This document shows positions 56,492 to 64,000 of a stretch of 64,000 nt of DNA, piece after piece. The notes below the pieces were generated by a model that searched no databases, was not told the origin of the DNA, and worked only from the letters and a program-made list of their open reading frames with translations. This DNA is from Mucilaginibacter lappiensis. Lineage in GTDB: Bacteria; Bacteroidota; Bacteroidia; Sphingobacteriales; Sphingobacteriaceae. The stretch lies in the NCBI RefSeq assembly GCF_900155965.1, contig NZ_FTMG01000001.1:1-64000 (forward strand). Direction: 5' to 3'. Each line of letters begins with the position of its first letter. Position 1 is the first letter of the stretch. Made by a program: the position numbers and the translations under genes.

Positions 56492-59053
56492 TCAAAATTT
56501 AAAATTGTAGGTAACACTTGGCACAATACCTGAACTTAGATTATTGACGGTTGTTGGATGATCAATGGCATAAAAAATTATATTTCTTTGATTTAACACA
56601 TTGTAAACAGAAAAAAGCCAGGTACTTTTCCATCTTTTTTTATGATCTGTCCTTGTGCGGGGCTTCAGTTCTATCGTTAAATCAAGTCTTTTGTCATCTG
56701 GAAGGTGAGAAGTATTTCGATCTTCAAAAATAGGAATCCTTTGCCCGTTCTCAATGTAGTAACCAACGGGAAGCGTAACTGGCCGTCCTGATTTATAAGT
56801 AAAAAAAGCATTTATGGATATTCTGGAAACTGGCTGGTAATCAACCGAAAATCTTAAATTATGCGGTATGTTATAATTCGCTTTAAATGTATTGTTTTCA
56901 TTAATACCTGCTATCTGCTTATTAACCACAGAATAGGTATAGCCGAGGTTCCCGGTTATATTCTTCCATGATTTTGTTAAACTAAATTCTATTCCACTGG
57001 CAGTAGATTTGCCAAATTGCAGTTGACTTTCAATAAAAGGATTTAAAATAATTTGAGCATGATCATTCAATTCCACCTGGTTATATAGCTTCTTCAGATA
57101 GGCGGTTGTAGTAAAAATGATGTCTTTGCTATTCAGGGAGTAACCGATGGAATAAAAATCAGCCATTTGAGGCGCTATTGTGGAACTTGCCGGTATCCAT
57201 GACTCTAATGAAGAAAAGGCTAATTCTTCGCCCTGTACCAATTGTAAGTACTGGTAATTACGATTATATACCATTTTCATGGCATTATTTTTATTGAAAT
57301 TGTATTGTAAACACAATCGTGGTTCAAATCTTAAAAAATTCTTACCCGGTTCTGTCAATAAATCTGAATATCCCGAATTCATATAAAAATCAACAATATC
57401 GGGTCCATTAGGTAATAGTGTTTTATTGTAAAAATAGCTCATTCGCAATCCATAAGTTAACTGCAAATCTGATAATATATTGAGGCGATGATTAAAGTAA
57501 GCCGCCATTTCTATTGCTTTATGCCTCGGTATATTTACCGGTATGGTATCATTAAACCTTGATGGGGATTCTCCGGGTATAAATTTGTGATTAATTAAGT
57601 TAATGCCGAACTTAATCTGTTCACTGTTATGCACATAATAAGTAAAATCTGCTTTTATGCTTTTGTCAATAATCCCTGTGATCCATTGAGATTTTGCATC
57701 AGACTGATCCGCATCAATGTTGAGCTGGTTAGAATAATTACTATATAAAACGGACAGATTTAAAAATAGCCGGCTATTAAATAAATGGTTCCACCTAAAT
57801 GTGGCAATTTTATTTCCCCAGGAATTATCATAATTATCAAAAGCCCGAAGTTTATCAAACCCATAATATCCTGATAGATATATTTTATTATTGGTATTAA
57901 GTTGATAATTTAGCTTAAGGTTAAAATCAGAATAATTTGCGTTATAAGGAAACGGGGCAAACGCTTTTAATAAATTAGTAAAGCCTTTTCTAAAAGTAAA
58001 AAGGTATGAACCTTTATCGGATACAAGTGGACCTTCTACTGCGAGCCTTGCAGACAACATACTTAAACCTCCTTTAACATGGAAAGTTTTATTATCTCCG
58101 TTTTGCATTACGTTATCAATAACGGATGATAAACGCCCCCCGAAATTTGCTGGAATTTCATTTTGATAAATTTGTACCTGGTTAATTGCATCCGGATTAA
58201 ATATAGAAACCAAGCCAAATAAATGCGCAGGATTATAAACAGGCGCTTCATCCAGAAGAATTAAATTTTGATCTTTATCGCCCCCTCTTACAAATAAACT
58301 GCTGCTGCCTTCGGCTATGGTTTGGATACCATTCAATAACTGAACAGATTTGATTAGATCAGGTTCGCCTCCTTCTGATAAATGGCTCCAAATAATATCC
58401 TGATTTAACGAGCTACCGGCAACAGGATTCACAAACAGATCATTATTTTTCGCTGCTACCTTTACTTCTTTTAAAGTATCTGTTTGTTTCTCCAATAAGA
58501 TATTAACAGCCATCGACTGCCTGACATTGAAAACAATTTCCTTCTTTTTATATCCTAAATGAGAAATATGTAGGGTATCATTTCCACCAGGTAACTCCAA
58601 AGCAAAATAGCCGTAATTATTTGAGGAAGTAAGGTGTTTTGAGGAGTTAAAGATAGAACCGCCGATAATATACTCACCAGTTTCTGCATCTTTAATAAAG
58701 CCTCCTATTACGAAAAGAATCTTTTTTTTTGCAGCAATAACAATAACGTTTGAGGTAAGGTGGTACTCAAGAGGGCTGTCTTTCAATATGAAATTTAAAA
58801 CTTCATAAATTTGAGCCCCATTGAACCGATGGGTTATTTTTATGTTTTGAGGTATTATCCCAGGATCAAAAGAAAGGTTGATTTTTTTTTCAACTATTAA
58901 TCTGGTAAGCGCATCACTTATAGAGCTTCTTTCAAAAGTTATATTTAAATTATTCGTTTGCCCATATAGAGGCAGTTTAAACAAAAGACTAAAGATCAGA
59001 ATAAATCTGAACCATAGTTGTTTTTTAAAATAGCAATAAAGATGGGGCTGCAC
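56492..59053 (-). CDS. TonB-dependent receptor with STN and CarboxypepD_reg-like domains
   Basis: 853 aa. Signal-type N-terminus (LWFRFILIFSLLFKLPLYGQ), then STN (NITFERSSISDALTRLIVEKKINLSFD), a CarboxypepD_reg-like domain (VIGGFIKDAETGEYIIGGSIFNS), plug (LLNGIQTIAEGSSSLFVRGGDKDQNLILLDEAPVYNPAHLFG) and barrel ending VTYNFKF. The start codon is GTG at 59053. STN receptors pass a signal from ligand binding to the FecR/sigma pair upstream. Typical of transducing receptors; the ligand is unknown. Confidence 0.92.
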   Translation of the reverse strand: MQPHLYCYFKKQLWFRFILIFSLLFKLPLYGQTNNLNITFERSSISDALTRLIVEKKINLSFDPGIIPQNIKITHRFNGAQIYEVLNFILKDSPLEYHLTSNVIVIAAKKKILFVIGGFIKDAETGEYIIGGSIFNSSKHLTSSNNYGYFALELPGGNDTLHISHLGYKKKEIVFNVRQSMAVNILLEKQTDTLKEVKVAAKNNDLFVNPVAGSSLNQDIIWSHLSEGGEPDLIKSVQLLNGIQTIAEGSSSLFVRGGDKDQNLILLDEAPVYNPAHLFGLVSIFNPDAINQVQIYQNEIPANFGGRLSSVIDNVMQNGDNKTFHVKGGLSMLSARLAVEGPLVSDKGSYLFTFRKGFTNLLKAFAPFPYNANYSDFNLKLNYQLNTNNKIYLSGYYGFDKLRAFDNYDNSWGNKIATFRWNHLFNSRLFLNLSVLYSNYSNQLNIDADQSDAKSQWITGIIDKSIKADFTYYVHNSEQIKFGINLINHKFIPGESPSRFNDTIPVNIPRHKAIEMAAYFNHRLNILSDLQLTYGLRMSYFYNKTLLPNGPDIVDFYMNSGYSDLLTEPGKNFLRFEPRLCLQYNFNKNNAMKMVYNRNYQYLQLVQGEELAFSSLESWIPASSTIAPQMADFYSIGYSLNSKDIIFTTTAYLKKLYNQVELNDHAQIILNPFIESQLQFGKSTASGIEFSLTKSWKNITGNLGYTYSVVNKQIAGINENNTFKANYNIPHNLRFSVDYQPVSRISINAFFTYKSGRPVTLPVGYYIENGQRIPIFEDRNTSHLPDDKRLDLTIELKPRTRTDHKKRWKSTWLFSVYNVLNQRNIIFYAIDHPTTVNNLSSGIVPSVTYNFKF

Positions 59054-59066
59054 TTTAATTAATACA

Positions 59067-60098
59067 TCAGATTTTTTTGCTCGTCAAATAATAAATTCCG
59101 TTTTTATTTTCAAAATCTATATTCAAGGACCCACTAATTACTTTAAGAGCATCCTCAATTGACTCATTGTTAAATGAAGCAGTCAATTCCTTGTTTTCCA
59201 AATCCTTGTCTGATAAACAAATACGGATCTCGTAAGCGTTTTGTAACTGCTCAACAACTTTTTCTAAGGGGCATTTTATAAATCTAAACTTTTTGTCAAG
59301 CCAGGAAGTGGTATTTAAGTCCTTCTGGGGAACCACCTGTATGTTTTTTGAAAAGACATTATAGATCGCTTCCTGATTTGCCATTAGTTTAATTGAATCT
59401 TTATCCGTTTTTTCTGAGAGGGCTACCTCTCCTGAAATAACGGAAACAACAGTAGCTAATTTCCCATTTCTAATATTAAATATAGTGCCAATATCCCTAA
59501 TTTTCAAAACACCCGAATAAACCACAAACGGATATTTTTCATTATGAATTACTTCAAACAAAGCTTCACCCTTAACAAGTTTTAATTCTCTGGACAGAGA
59601 GAAAGCTTTTTTGGAATAGCTAACTTCAGAATTGCTGTTTAACTGAACCTTGCTCCCATCAGGTAAAACTATTTTCAGATGTTGGTTTACTTTTGTTTGA
59701 AGAATAGTAATATCATTATTCCTGGAACGCCACATTACCAGAACAATACTTAGAGCTACCACTAATGTTGCAGCGATAGAGGCAATCCAAAACGTATGGT
59801 TATGTTTTGCCGAGTATAAATTTCCGTTATTGTGGTTAGTTAAAGTTACTACTTTTCTATCTTCCGATAACTTTTTAAATCTCACCCATGATTCATCTGT
59901 ATTTAAACGATTTTGATGAGCCAATGAATCCAAATCATGATTGATGGCAACAATTTCGTTATAAAGTTTTACATTTTCGGCCGACAATGCTAACCAGGCA
60001 TCAAGCTCCTGCATCTCACCAGGCGAAAGTGAATTGCTAAAACTGTTTACGATCAGTTCATATGGAGTGCTATCAAAATTATTTTCCATCATCTGCAT
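59067..60098 (-). CDS. FecR-family anti-sigma factor
   Basis: About 343 aa. Cytoplasmic part (1-110) with AWLALSAENVKLYNEI, one membrane helix near 105-125 (FWIASIAATLVVALSIVLVMW), then periplasmic FecR domain (KIVLPDGSKVQLNSNSEVSYSKKAF, LVKGEALFEVIHNEKYPFVVYSGVLKIRDIGT) and a DUF4974 end (IKCPLEKVVEQLQNAYEIRI). The frame opens with TTG at 60119, overlapping the sigma gene by 8 nt; the ATG at 60098 is a better start. Holds the sigma factor until the receptor signals. Confidence 0.92.
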   Translation of the reverse strand: MQMMENNFDSTPYELIVNSFSNSLSPGEMQELDAWLALSAENVKLYNEIVAINHDLDSLAHQNRLNTDESWVRFKKLSEDRKVVTLTNHNNGNLYSAKHNHTFWIASIAATLVVALSIVLVMWRSRNNDITILQTKVNQHLKIVLPDGSKVQLNSNSEVSYSKKAFSLSRELKLVKGEALFEVIHNEKYPFVVYSGVLKIRDIGTIFNIRNGKLATVVSVISGEVALSEKTDKDSIKLMANQEAIYNVFSKNIQVVPQKDLNTTSWLDKKFRFIKCPLEKVVEQLQNAYEIRICLSDKDLENKELTASFNNESIEDALKVISGSLNIDFENKNGIYYLTSKKI

Positions 60099-60111
60099 AT
60101 ATGACTGTAAA

Positions 60112-60705
60112 TCATTCAAAAAGTACTATAATAAAAATCAAAATCCAGGCTTTACTTGAATTTATAAATTCTCTGATTTTTTTATATCCATAGGTTAAAT
60201 GGTTTTTGACAGTTTTTATAGAGATATTTAGGGTATCTGCTATCTCTTGCTGTTTAAGTTTATCATATTTACTCATTAGCAATACTTTCTTACAAATTGG
60301 CGGTAATTGTTCTACCGCTTTTTCTACCAGTTTTAAACGATTTTCCAGTTCATCAAAATTATTTTCTTCCCACTCTATCGTTTCGGAATTTTCGAGAAAT
60401 GTTTTCTGTAGTGAGACTGTTCTCTTCGACTTTTTGATAAAATCAAGTGATGCATTAACTACCGAACGGAACAGATATGCTTCGATATTTTTTATAGAAG
60501 ATAGTAATTCCAAATTATCCCAGATTTTAAGAAAGGTATCATGAACAATTTCTTCTGACTGTTCATGATCATTAGTATACCTAAAAGATACCAAATGCAA
60601 TTTTTTATAATTTGATTTATAGAAATGCTCAAAAGACGATATGTCTTCCTTGTAAATACCATCGTATTTAGTTGAAGTGTTATCATCCTTATTTTTTACA
60701 ATCAT
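60112..60705 (-). CDS. ECF RNA polymerase sigma factor (Bacteroidota FecI-like)
   Basis: 197 aa. Region 2 with YKLHLVSFRYTNDHEQSEEIVHDTFLKIWDNLE (about 34-70) and region 4 with QLPPICKKVLLMSKYDKLKQQEIADTLNISIKTVKNHL (about 135-173). A hydrophobic tail (AWILIFIIVLFE) closes it. Directs polymerase to the receptor genes when released by FecR. First gene of the sigma-FecR-TonB-DUF4249 unit; a TACATTTG box sits 47 nt upstream. Confidence 0.93.
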   Translation of the reverse strand: MIVKNKDDNTSTKYDGIYKEDISSFEHFYKSNYKKLHLVSFRYTNDHEQSEEIVHDTFLKIWDNLELLSSIKNIEAYLFRSVVNASLDFIKKSKRTVSLQKTFLENSETIEWEENNFDELENRLKLVEKAVEQLPPICKKVLLMSKYDKLKQQEIADTLNISIKTVKNHLTYGYKKIREFINSSKAWILIFIIVLFE

Positions 60706-61734
60706 ATAAACGGCTAAGAAAGCACTCTGGGGTTTTAATTGAATTAAAACGCAAATGTACTGTAGAATAATATTTTACTATAATAAATATTTTTTAAATA
60801 TCTATATGACTAAAATTAGCTGCCCCCGTCTCAACGAAAAAACGGAAGGAAAAAACTTCATTTTAAAAGATAGGGGCAAGTATGATGGGATCACTACTGA
60901 TTCTATTATTTATATATAACGCCTGTTCTGAAGGCAAAATACCCGATATAATAAACGCAATCAAACACATCTTGGCGAGTAGGAAAACGCTGATCTTACT
61001 AAAGTAATCGCAGCGGATAAAAATGCTGATCGAAAAAAGGCAGGACTCGGTATTGAGAATTAATGAAAAACAGGCGATCCTATCCATTAATTATGAGGCT
61101 AAAAATACGCTAAGGCCGGGCGACAAGTCGGTCATTCATCAATCTGCTTTGGACATTTGTTGCAAATGATACTGGGAGATATCCCTTGTTTAAAATCGCT
61201 TCCTTCTAAGTCACAACATCGCCGACAAGAAACCTAGCGTCAACCCTAAAACCACATACAGTCAGCAGATAATATCTCCATAATAGGAGCCGATATGTAA
61301 ATTATAAATGTACCCACTTAAGGCCTGTTAAAACTCAAAACAGTAAAATCTCTCCCCCTATTTTATAAAGCCCTTAACTTTCAAATCTTGGATTATGGGC
61401 TCTATAAGCCGTAGAAAGCTCTCTAAGTGTTCAAAGTATTCCCGCTCAGGGATACGGATAGAAAAAAAAACAATTTAACACACTGTAAATAAGACAGTTA
61501 AATAGTTTTTTTTTGTTAAAACTCTTCTTATTGCAACTAAAGCCTGTATTTGTATCAATATTCTATTATTTAATAAAACACAAACTACTGATAATCAACA
61601 TGTTAAAAAGAAAACAGATTCGACTCCGCTTAGGGGAATTGGCAATCATAAATTTACAATAATCTTATTTACAGCAAGTTATATATTTCATCATTTTAGT
61701 CTACAAAGAAATTAAGGGTCATTCGATTGTAAAA
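60706..61734. other. gene-poor region with decayed coding remnants
   Basis: About 1 kb. Plus-strand stretches near 60893-61000 (ACSEGKIPDIINAIKHILAS) and 61020-61160 (MLIEKRQDSVLRINEK) read like protein but are broken by stops and a frame change. A hairpin of TTTAAC...CTGT/ACAG...TTAAA type with long T-runs lies near 61472-61518. TTCGACTCCG at 61619-61628 repeats the tRNA-Leu(CAA) T-arm. No intact gene seen. Confidence 0.5.
60752..60759 (-). promoter_or_regulatory. -7 box (TACATTTG) of the sigma/FecR/TonB unit
   Basis: TACATTTG on the minus strand fits TAnnTTTG, 46 nt before the sigma factor ATG. No TTTG at the -33 place. Confidence 0.55.
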
Positions 61735-61980
61735 TTGAACAACAATAAACCCATAAGACTATTTATTAAGTTGACTGGTGATTGTCTATTGATTACTTGC
61801 AATAGCCCGGGTAAACAAAAGAATATTCTGATTGATTGTGGCTATCCTAACATTTACCGGGAGTATTTGTTGCCGAAATTGCGTAAGGTAAGTTTGCGTG
61901 GCGCGCAGATTGACCTGTTTATTGTGACACTTATCGATGTCGATCATATTCCAATAGGGCTACTTCGGCTTTTAAAGCAT
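61735..61980 (+). pseudogene. truncated MBL-fold metallo-hydrolase fragment
   Basis: From a TTG at 61735 the frame reads KPIRLFIKLTGDCLLITC, KNILIDCGYPNIYREYLLPKL and IDLFIVTLIDVDHIPIG, i.e. the first strands and the DxDH-like part of a metallo-beta-lactamase fold (usual form VTHIDADHIGG). After about residue 75 similarity stops and the frame runs on to 62130 antisense to another fragment. The zinc motif is already damaged. Remnant of a larger gene. Confidence 0.5.
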
Positions 61981-62152
61981 CTAATTTTACATCAATATTT
62001 AAGCTGGACGCGAACTTTTCTTTATAAATCTCTTTTAGACGGTCCCTTATCAATTCTTCTCCGATACTCTCAATTACTTGAAGACATAGAGTCGGTGTCC
62101 AGTATCTTTCTCCCCGCCTATCTTCATTAGCAGTTCTTTGTACAAATACCAT
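61931..62152 (-). pseudogene. unrecognised helical gene fragment, antisense to the MBL remnant
   Basis: 73 codons with a protein-like, charged helical pattern (IESIGEELIRDRLKEIYKEKF, IDVKLDALKAEVALLEY) until it runs into the MBL fragment at its 3' end. The junction near 61940 reads as MBL on the plus strand. Probably the tail of another gene brought in by recombination. Family unknown. Confidence 0.35.
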
Positions 62153-62189
62153 TCTTAAGTCTGACTTTGAAATTTAATTGGGATCGGAT

Positions 62190-62228
62190 AAAAAACAAAA
62201 GCCCTGCTCTTTGACAAGAACAGGGCTT
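62190..62228 (-). terminator. intrinsic terminator of the siderophore receptor gene
   Basis: On the minus strand AAGCCCTGTTC and GAGCAGGGCTT pair, followed by TTGTTTTTT, 19 nt past the stop. Confidence 0.85.
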
Positions 62229-62246
62229 AAATTGATCAGGGCTAAT

Positions 62247-64000
62247 TTAAAATTTATAGGCCAGTGTTGTCAAAAACTGACGCGGCGCAATTGGTGTGAT
62301 ACTGTAATTATCATGAATCAGATAATTGAGTGTATTGGTAATATTGGACACCTGCGCCAGTAAAGATAATTTTTTATAAGTATAACCGGCCGAAAGGTCA
62401 AGCGTAGCATAGCCACCTACCGGCAACAAACGGCTATATGCCTGGTTTTGACCAACTACGTTATTGTAGCCCGCTAAACGGGATCCCGTATAAAAAGCTG
62501 AGGCGCCAACCTTAAATCCTCTGAGTGATGAATTACTAAATGTGTAAAAAATGCTGGCATTTGCGGTATGCTTAGGGTTAATTACTAAAGGCTCGCCTTC
62601 AATATTAGAACCTTTTAAACCAGATGTTTTGGTATACCTCGCATTGTTATACGCGTAACCAGCAATAAAATAAAAGTTTTTGCTAAGGTTACCCGTAACA
62701 TCAACTTCTACACCGTCACTGGTAGTTTGTCCGCTAAATGTTTTTATAGTGTTATCACTGTTAACAGTTACACCATCAGCCTTGAAAGGTGCTACCACAG
62801 CCAGGTTGTTATTAACAATGCGGTAGATACTGAAGTTGGCAGATAACTTTCCGTTAAAGAATTCATTTTTTACCCCGGCTTCATACTGATCCAATGTAGA
62901 CGGTTTTAGGCCCTGGCCTGTACTTACATCAGTACCTGTGTTTACAATAAAATTGTTGCTGTAGCTAGCATAAATAGATGTTGTTGTTACCGGTTGGTAG
63001 ATCAATGATGCTTTTGGCGAATAGGCACGATCATATCGTGTGGCCGCAACACCCAATCCATTGGTACCTTTTTGAAGATAATTAATATTTGTTTGATTGG
63101 TTTGCTGCCACGACCAGCGTACACCAGCCAATACTTTGAATTTATCTGTTAAACTAACTAGATCCTGCACATAAGCACCAAAGCGATAGACTGGTGCTGT
63201 GGTACGGTTCGTGTCAACTGCATTCGGGATATCGGTACGCTGGGTATATTTGTTCAAATCTATTGTATTGATCTTGTCATAAACATAACTGCTGATGTTT
63301 TGGCCATTGATGCTATAACCGTTCGTCACATTAACAACCTTAGCGGCATCACTACCTATCAAAATCTGATGACCGATACTGCCTGTTTTAAATTTTCCGG
63401 TCAGGTTTAATTGGGCCGTATAATCTCCCTCATGAGTGTTGGCGCGCGCCAAGCCCCGGTTCCATTCACCGGTGGCACTTACACTATTTGGCAGGCTCGA
63501 TTGATAGGAATCAATATTGGTTCCTTGTGCAGAGGTGATGAGATTTAATTTCCAGCTATCGTTGATGGTATGATTGATGGTCAGGGAGCTGGAATACTGG
63601 TTCATGTGGCTATAAGCCCAGGAAGTATTGATAAACTGTGAGCGCGGTACCATTGTCGGGATGGCCTGCCCGTTATTCAGCGAACCAATACCCCAGTCTG
63701 GGGTAAGGTTTGATTTTAAATAATCTCCCTCCAGGATAATGGTGGTACTTTTTCCTAAATTATACAATAAGGAAGGATTCACATAGGTACGTTCTGTTTT
63801 TACCCCATTGCGATAGCTGCCTGCATTTTCATAGGTTGCAATAGTACGGAAAGCCAGGTCTTTGGATAGCGGTCCGTAAACGTCTACAGTAGGTTTATAA
63901 TAGTTATAGCTGCCATAACGCATAGATACTTCTCCACCAGTTTCAAACTGAGGTTTTTTGGTTATCATATTGATGATCAATCCACCTGAAACATTACCAT
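62247..64000 (-). CDS. TonB-dependent siderophore receptor (5' end outside window)
   Basis: At least 583 residues; the frame is open to the right edge, and the first residues seen (GNVSGGLIINMITKKP) are the end of the plug domain. The barrel has DVYGPLSKDLAFRTIATYENAGSYRN, FKVLAGVRWSWQQTNQ, KASLIYQPVTTTSIYASYSNNF, GLKPSTLDQYEAGVKNEF and ends PRQFLTTLAYKF. The GLKPS...YE.G.K motif and the R-region are typical of FhuA/FpvA-type ferric-siderophore receptors. Whether an STN domain is upstream cannot be seen. Its own terminator follows. Confidence 0.9.
   Translation of the reverse strand, partial: GNVSGGLIINMITKKPQFETGGEVSMRYGSYNYYKPTVDVYGPLSKDLAFRTIATYENAGSYRNGVKTERTYVNPSLLYNLGKSTTIILEGDYLKSNLTPDWGIGSLNNGQAIPTMVPRSQFINTSWAYSHMNQYSSSLTINHTINDSWKLNLITSAQGTNIDSYQSSLPNSVSATGEWNRGLARANTHEGDYTAQLNLTGKFKTGSIGHQILIGSDAAKVVNVTNGYSINGQNISSYVYDKINTIDLNKYTQRTDIPNAVDTNRTTAPVYRFGAYVQDLVSLTDKFKVLAGVRWSWQQTNQTNINYLQKGTNGLGVAATRYDRAYSPKASLIYQPVTTTSIYASYSNNFIVNTGTDVSTGQGLKPSTLDQYEAGVKNEFFNGKLSANFSIYRIVNNNLAVVAPFKADGVTVNSDNTIKTFSGQTTSDGVEVDVTGNLSKNFYFIAGYAYNNARYTKTSGLKGSNIEGEPLVINPKHTANASIFYTFSNSSLRGFKVGASAFYTGSRLAGYNNVVGQNQAYSRLLPVGGYATLDLSAGYTYKKLSLLAQVSNITNTLNYLIHDNYSITPIAPRQFLTTLAYKF

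Noticed and set aside
60863..61087. 74-codon minus-strand frame with hydrophobic content
   Set aside because: Hydrophobicity follows from AT-rich composition; the plus strand of the same DNA reads more like degraded protein.

Overview
The window looks like chromosome from a Bacteroidota member of the Sphingobacteriaceae, of the Mucilaginibacter/Pedobacter type. This rests on several things seen together: Bacteroidota-type promoter boxes (TAnnTTTG) in front of many transcripts, an ECF sigma/FecR/STN-TonB receptor/DUF4249 module, BtuB-like and siderophore-type TonB receptors, a DUF4965-type glutaminase, and many short intergenic palindromes of the kind common in these genomes. No rRNA and no CRISPR array was seen. 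Both window edges cut genes: an IS110-type transposase at the left and a TonB-dependent siderophore receptor at the right.

Layout. 1-311: transposase 3' end. 420-5322 (minus): a close-packed run fRMsr, alpha/beta hydrolase, 3-methyladenine glycosylase, kynureninase, bestrophin, histone-deacetylase-like hydrolase. 5396-5816: a palindromic repeat, then promoter plus a ~260-nt structured leader in front of a CrtA-like monooxygenase. 7141-11799 (minus): cobalamin locus with promoter, B12 riboswitch, BtuB-like receptor, DUF6580 membrane protein, sirtuin and a DUF71 ATP-pyrophosphatase. 13960-17567 (minus): thrS-infC-rpmI-rplT, preceded by a second copy of the structured leader. 17625-27529: mixed housekeeping and hypothetical genes. 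28202-34945 (plus): TPP riboswitch with an attenuator, then thiS, thiC, a TenI-like gene, thiE, thiG, thiH and a ThiF/MoeB-rhodanese fusion. 35226-41134: a SWI/SNF helicase and a BlaI/M56 pair that is bracketed by the helicase 3' end and a diverged copy of it. 41242-46196: M13 peptidase, EF-P, S15-type peptidase, tRNA-Leu(UAG). 46291-51900 (minus): a BtuF-like protein, then an undecaprenyl-phosphate sugar transferase, a nucleotide-sugar dehydrogenase, KdsD and KdsA, i.e. KDO and surface-polysaccharide functions. 52107-52774: hscB and tRNA-Leu(CAA). 52870-62152: an AT-rich accessory stretch with a beheaded serine recombinase beside the tRNA, a fasciclin lipoprotein, the sigma/FecR/TonB/DUF4249 module and gene remnants. 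62247-64000: siderophore receptor, cut by the window end.

The least expected signals are non-coding. (1) A ~260-nt unit with its own TAnnTTTG box and a 15-bp hairpin at the predicted 5' end occurs twice, once before the thrS operon and once before the CrtA-like gene; the stem differs between copies only by G-U wobbles. (2) A 112-bp element with perfect 12-bp inverted ends occurs twice, in opposite orientations and with identical length. (3) Short repeated tracts end right against the start codons of several unrelated genes. (4) The helicase 3' end is duplicated around the BlaI/M56 module. Coordinates come from reading the sequence; family names come from motif recognition without database searches.
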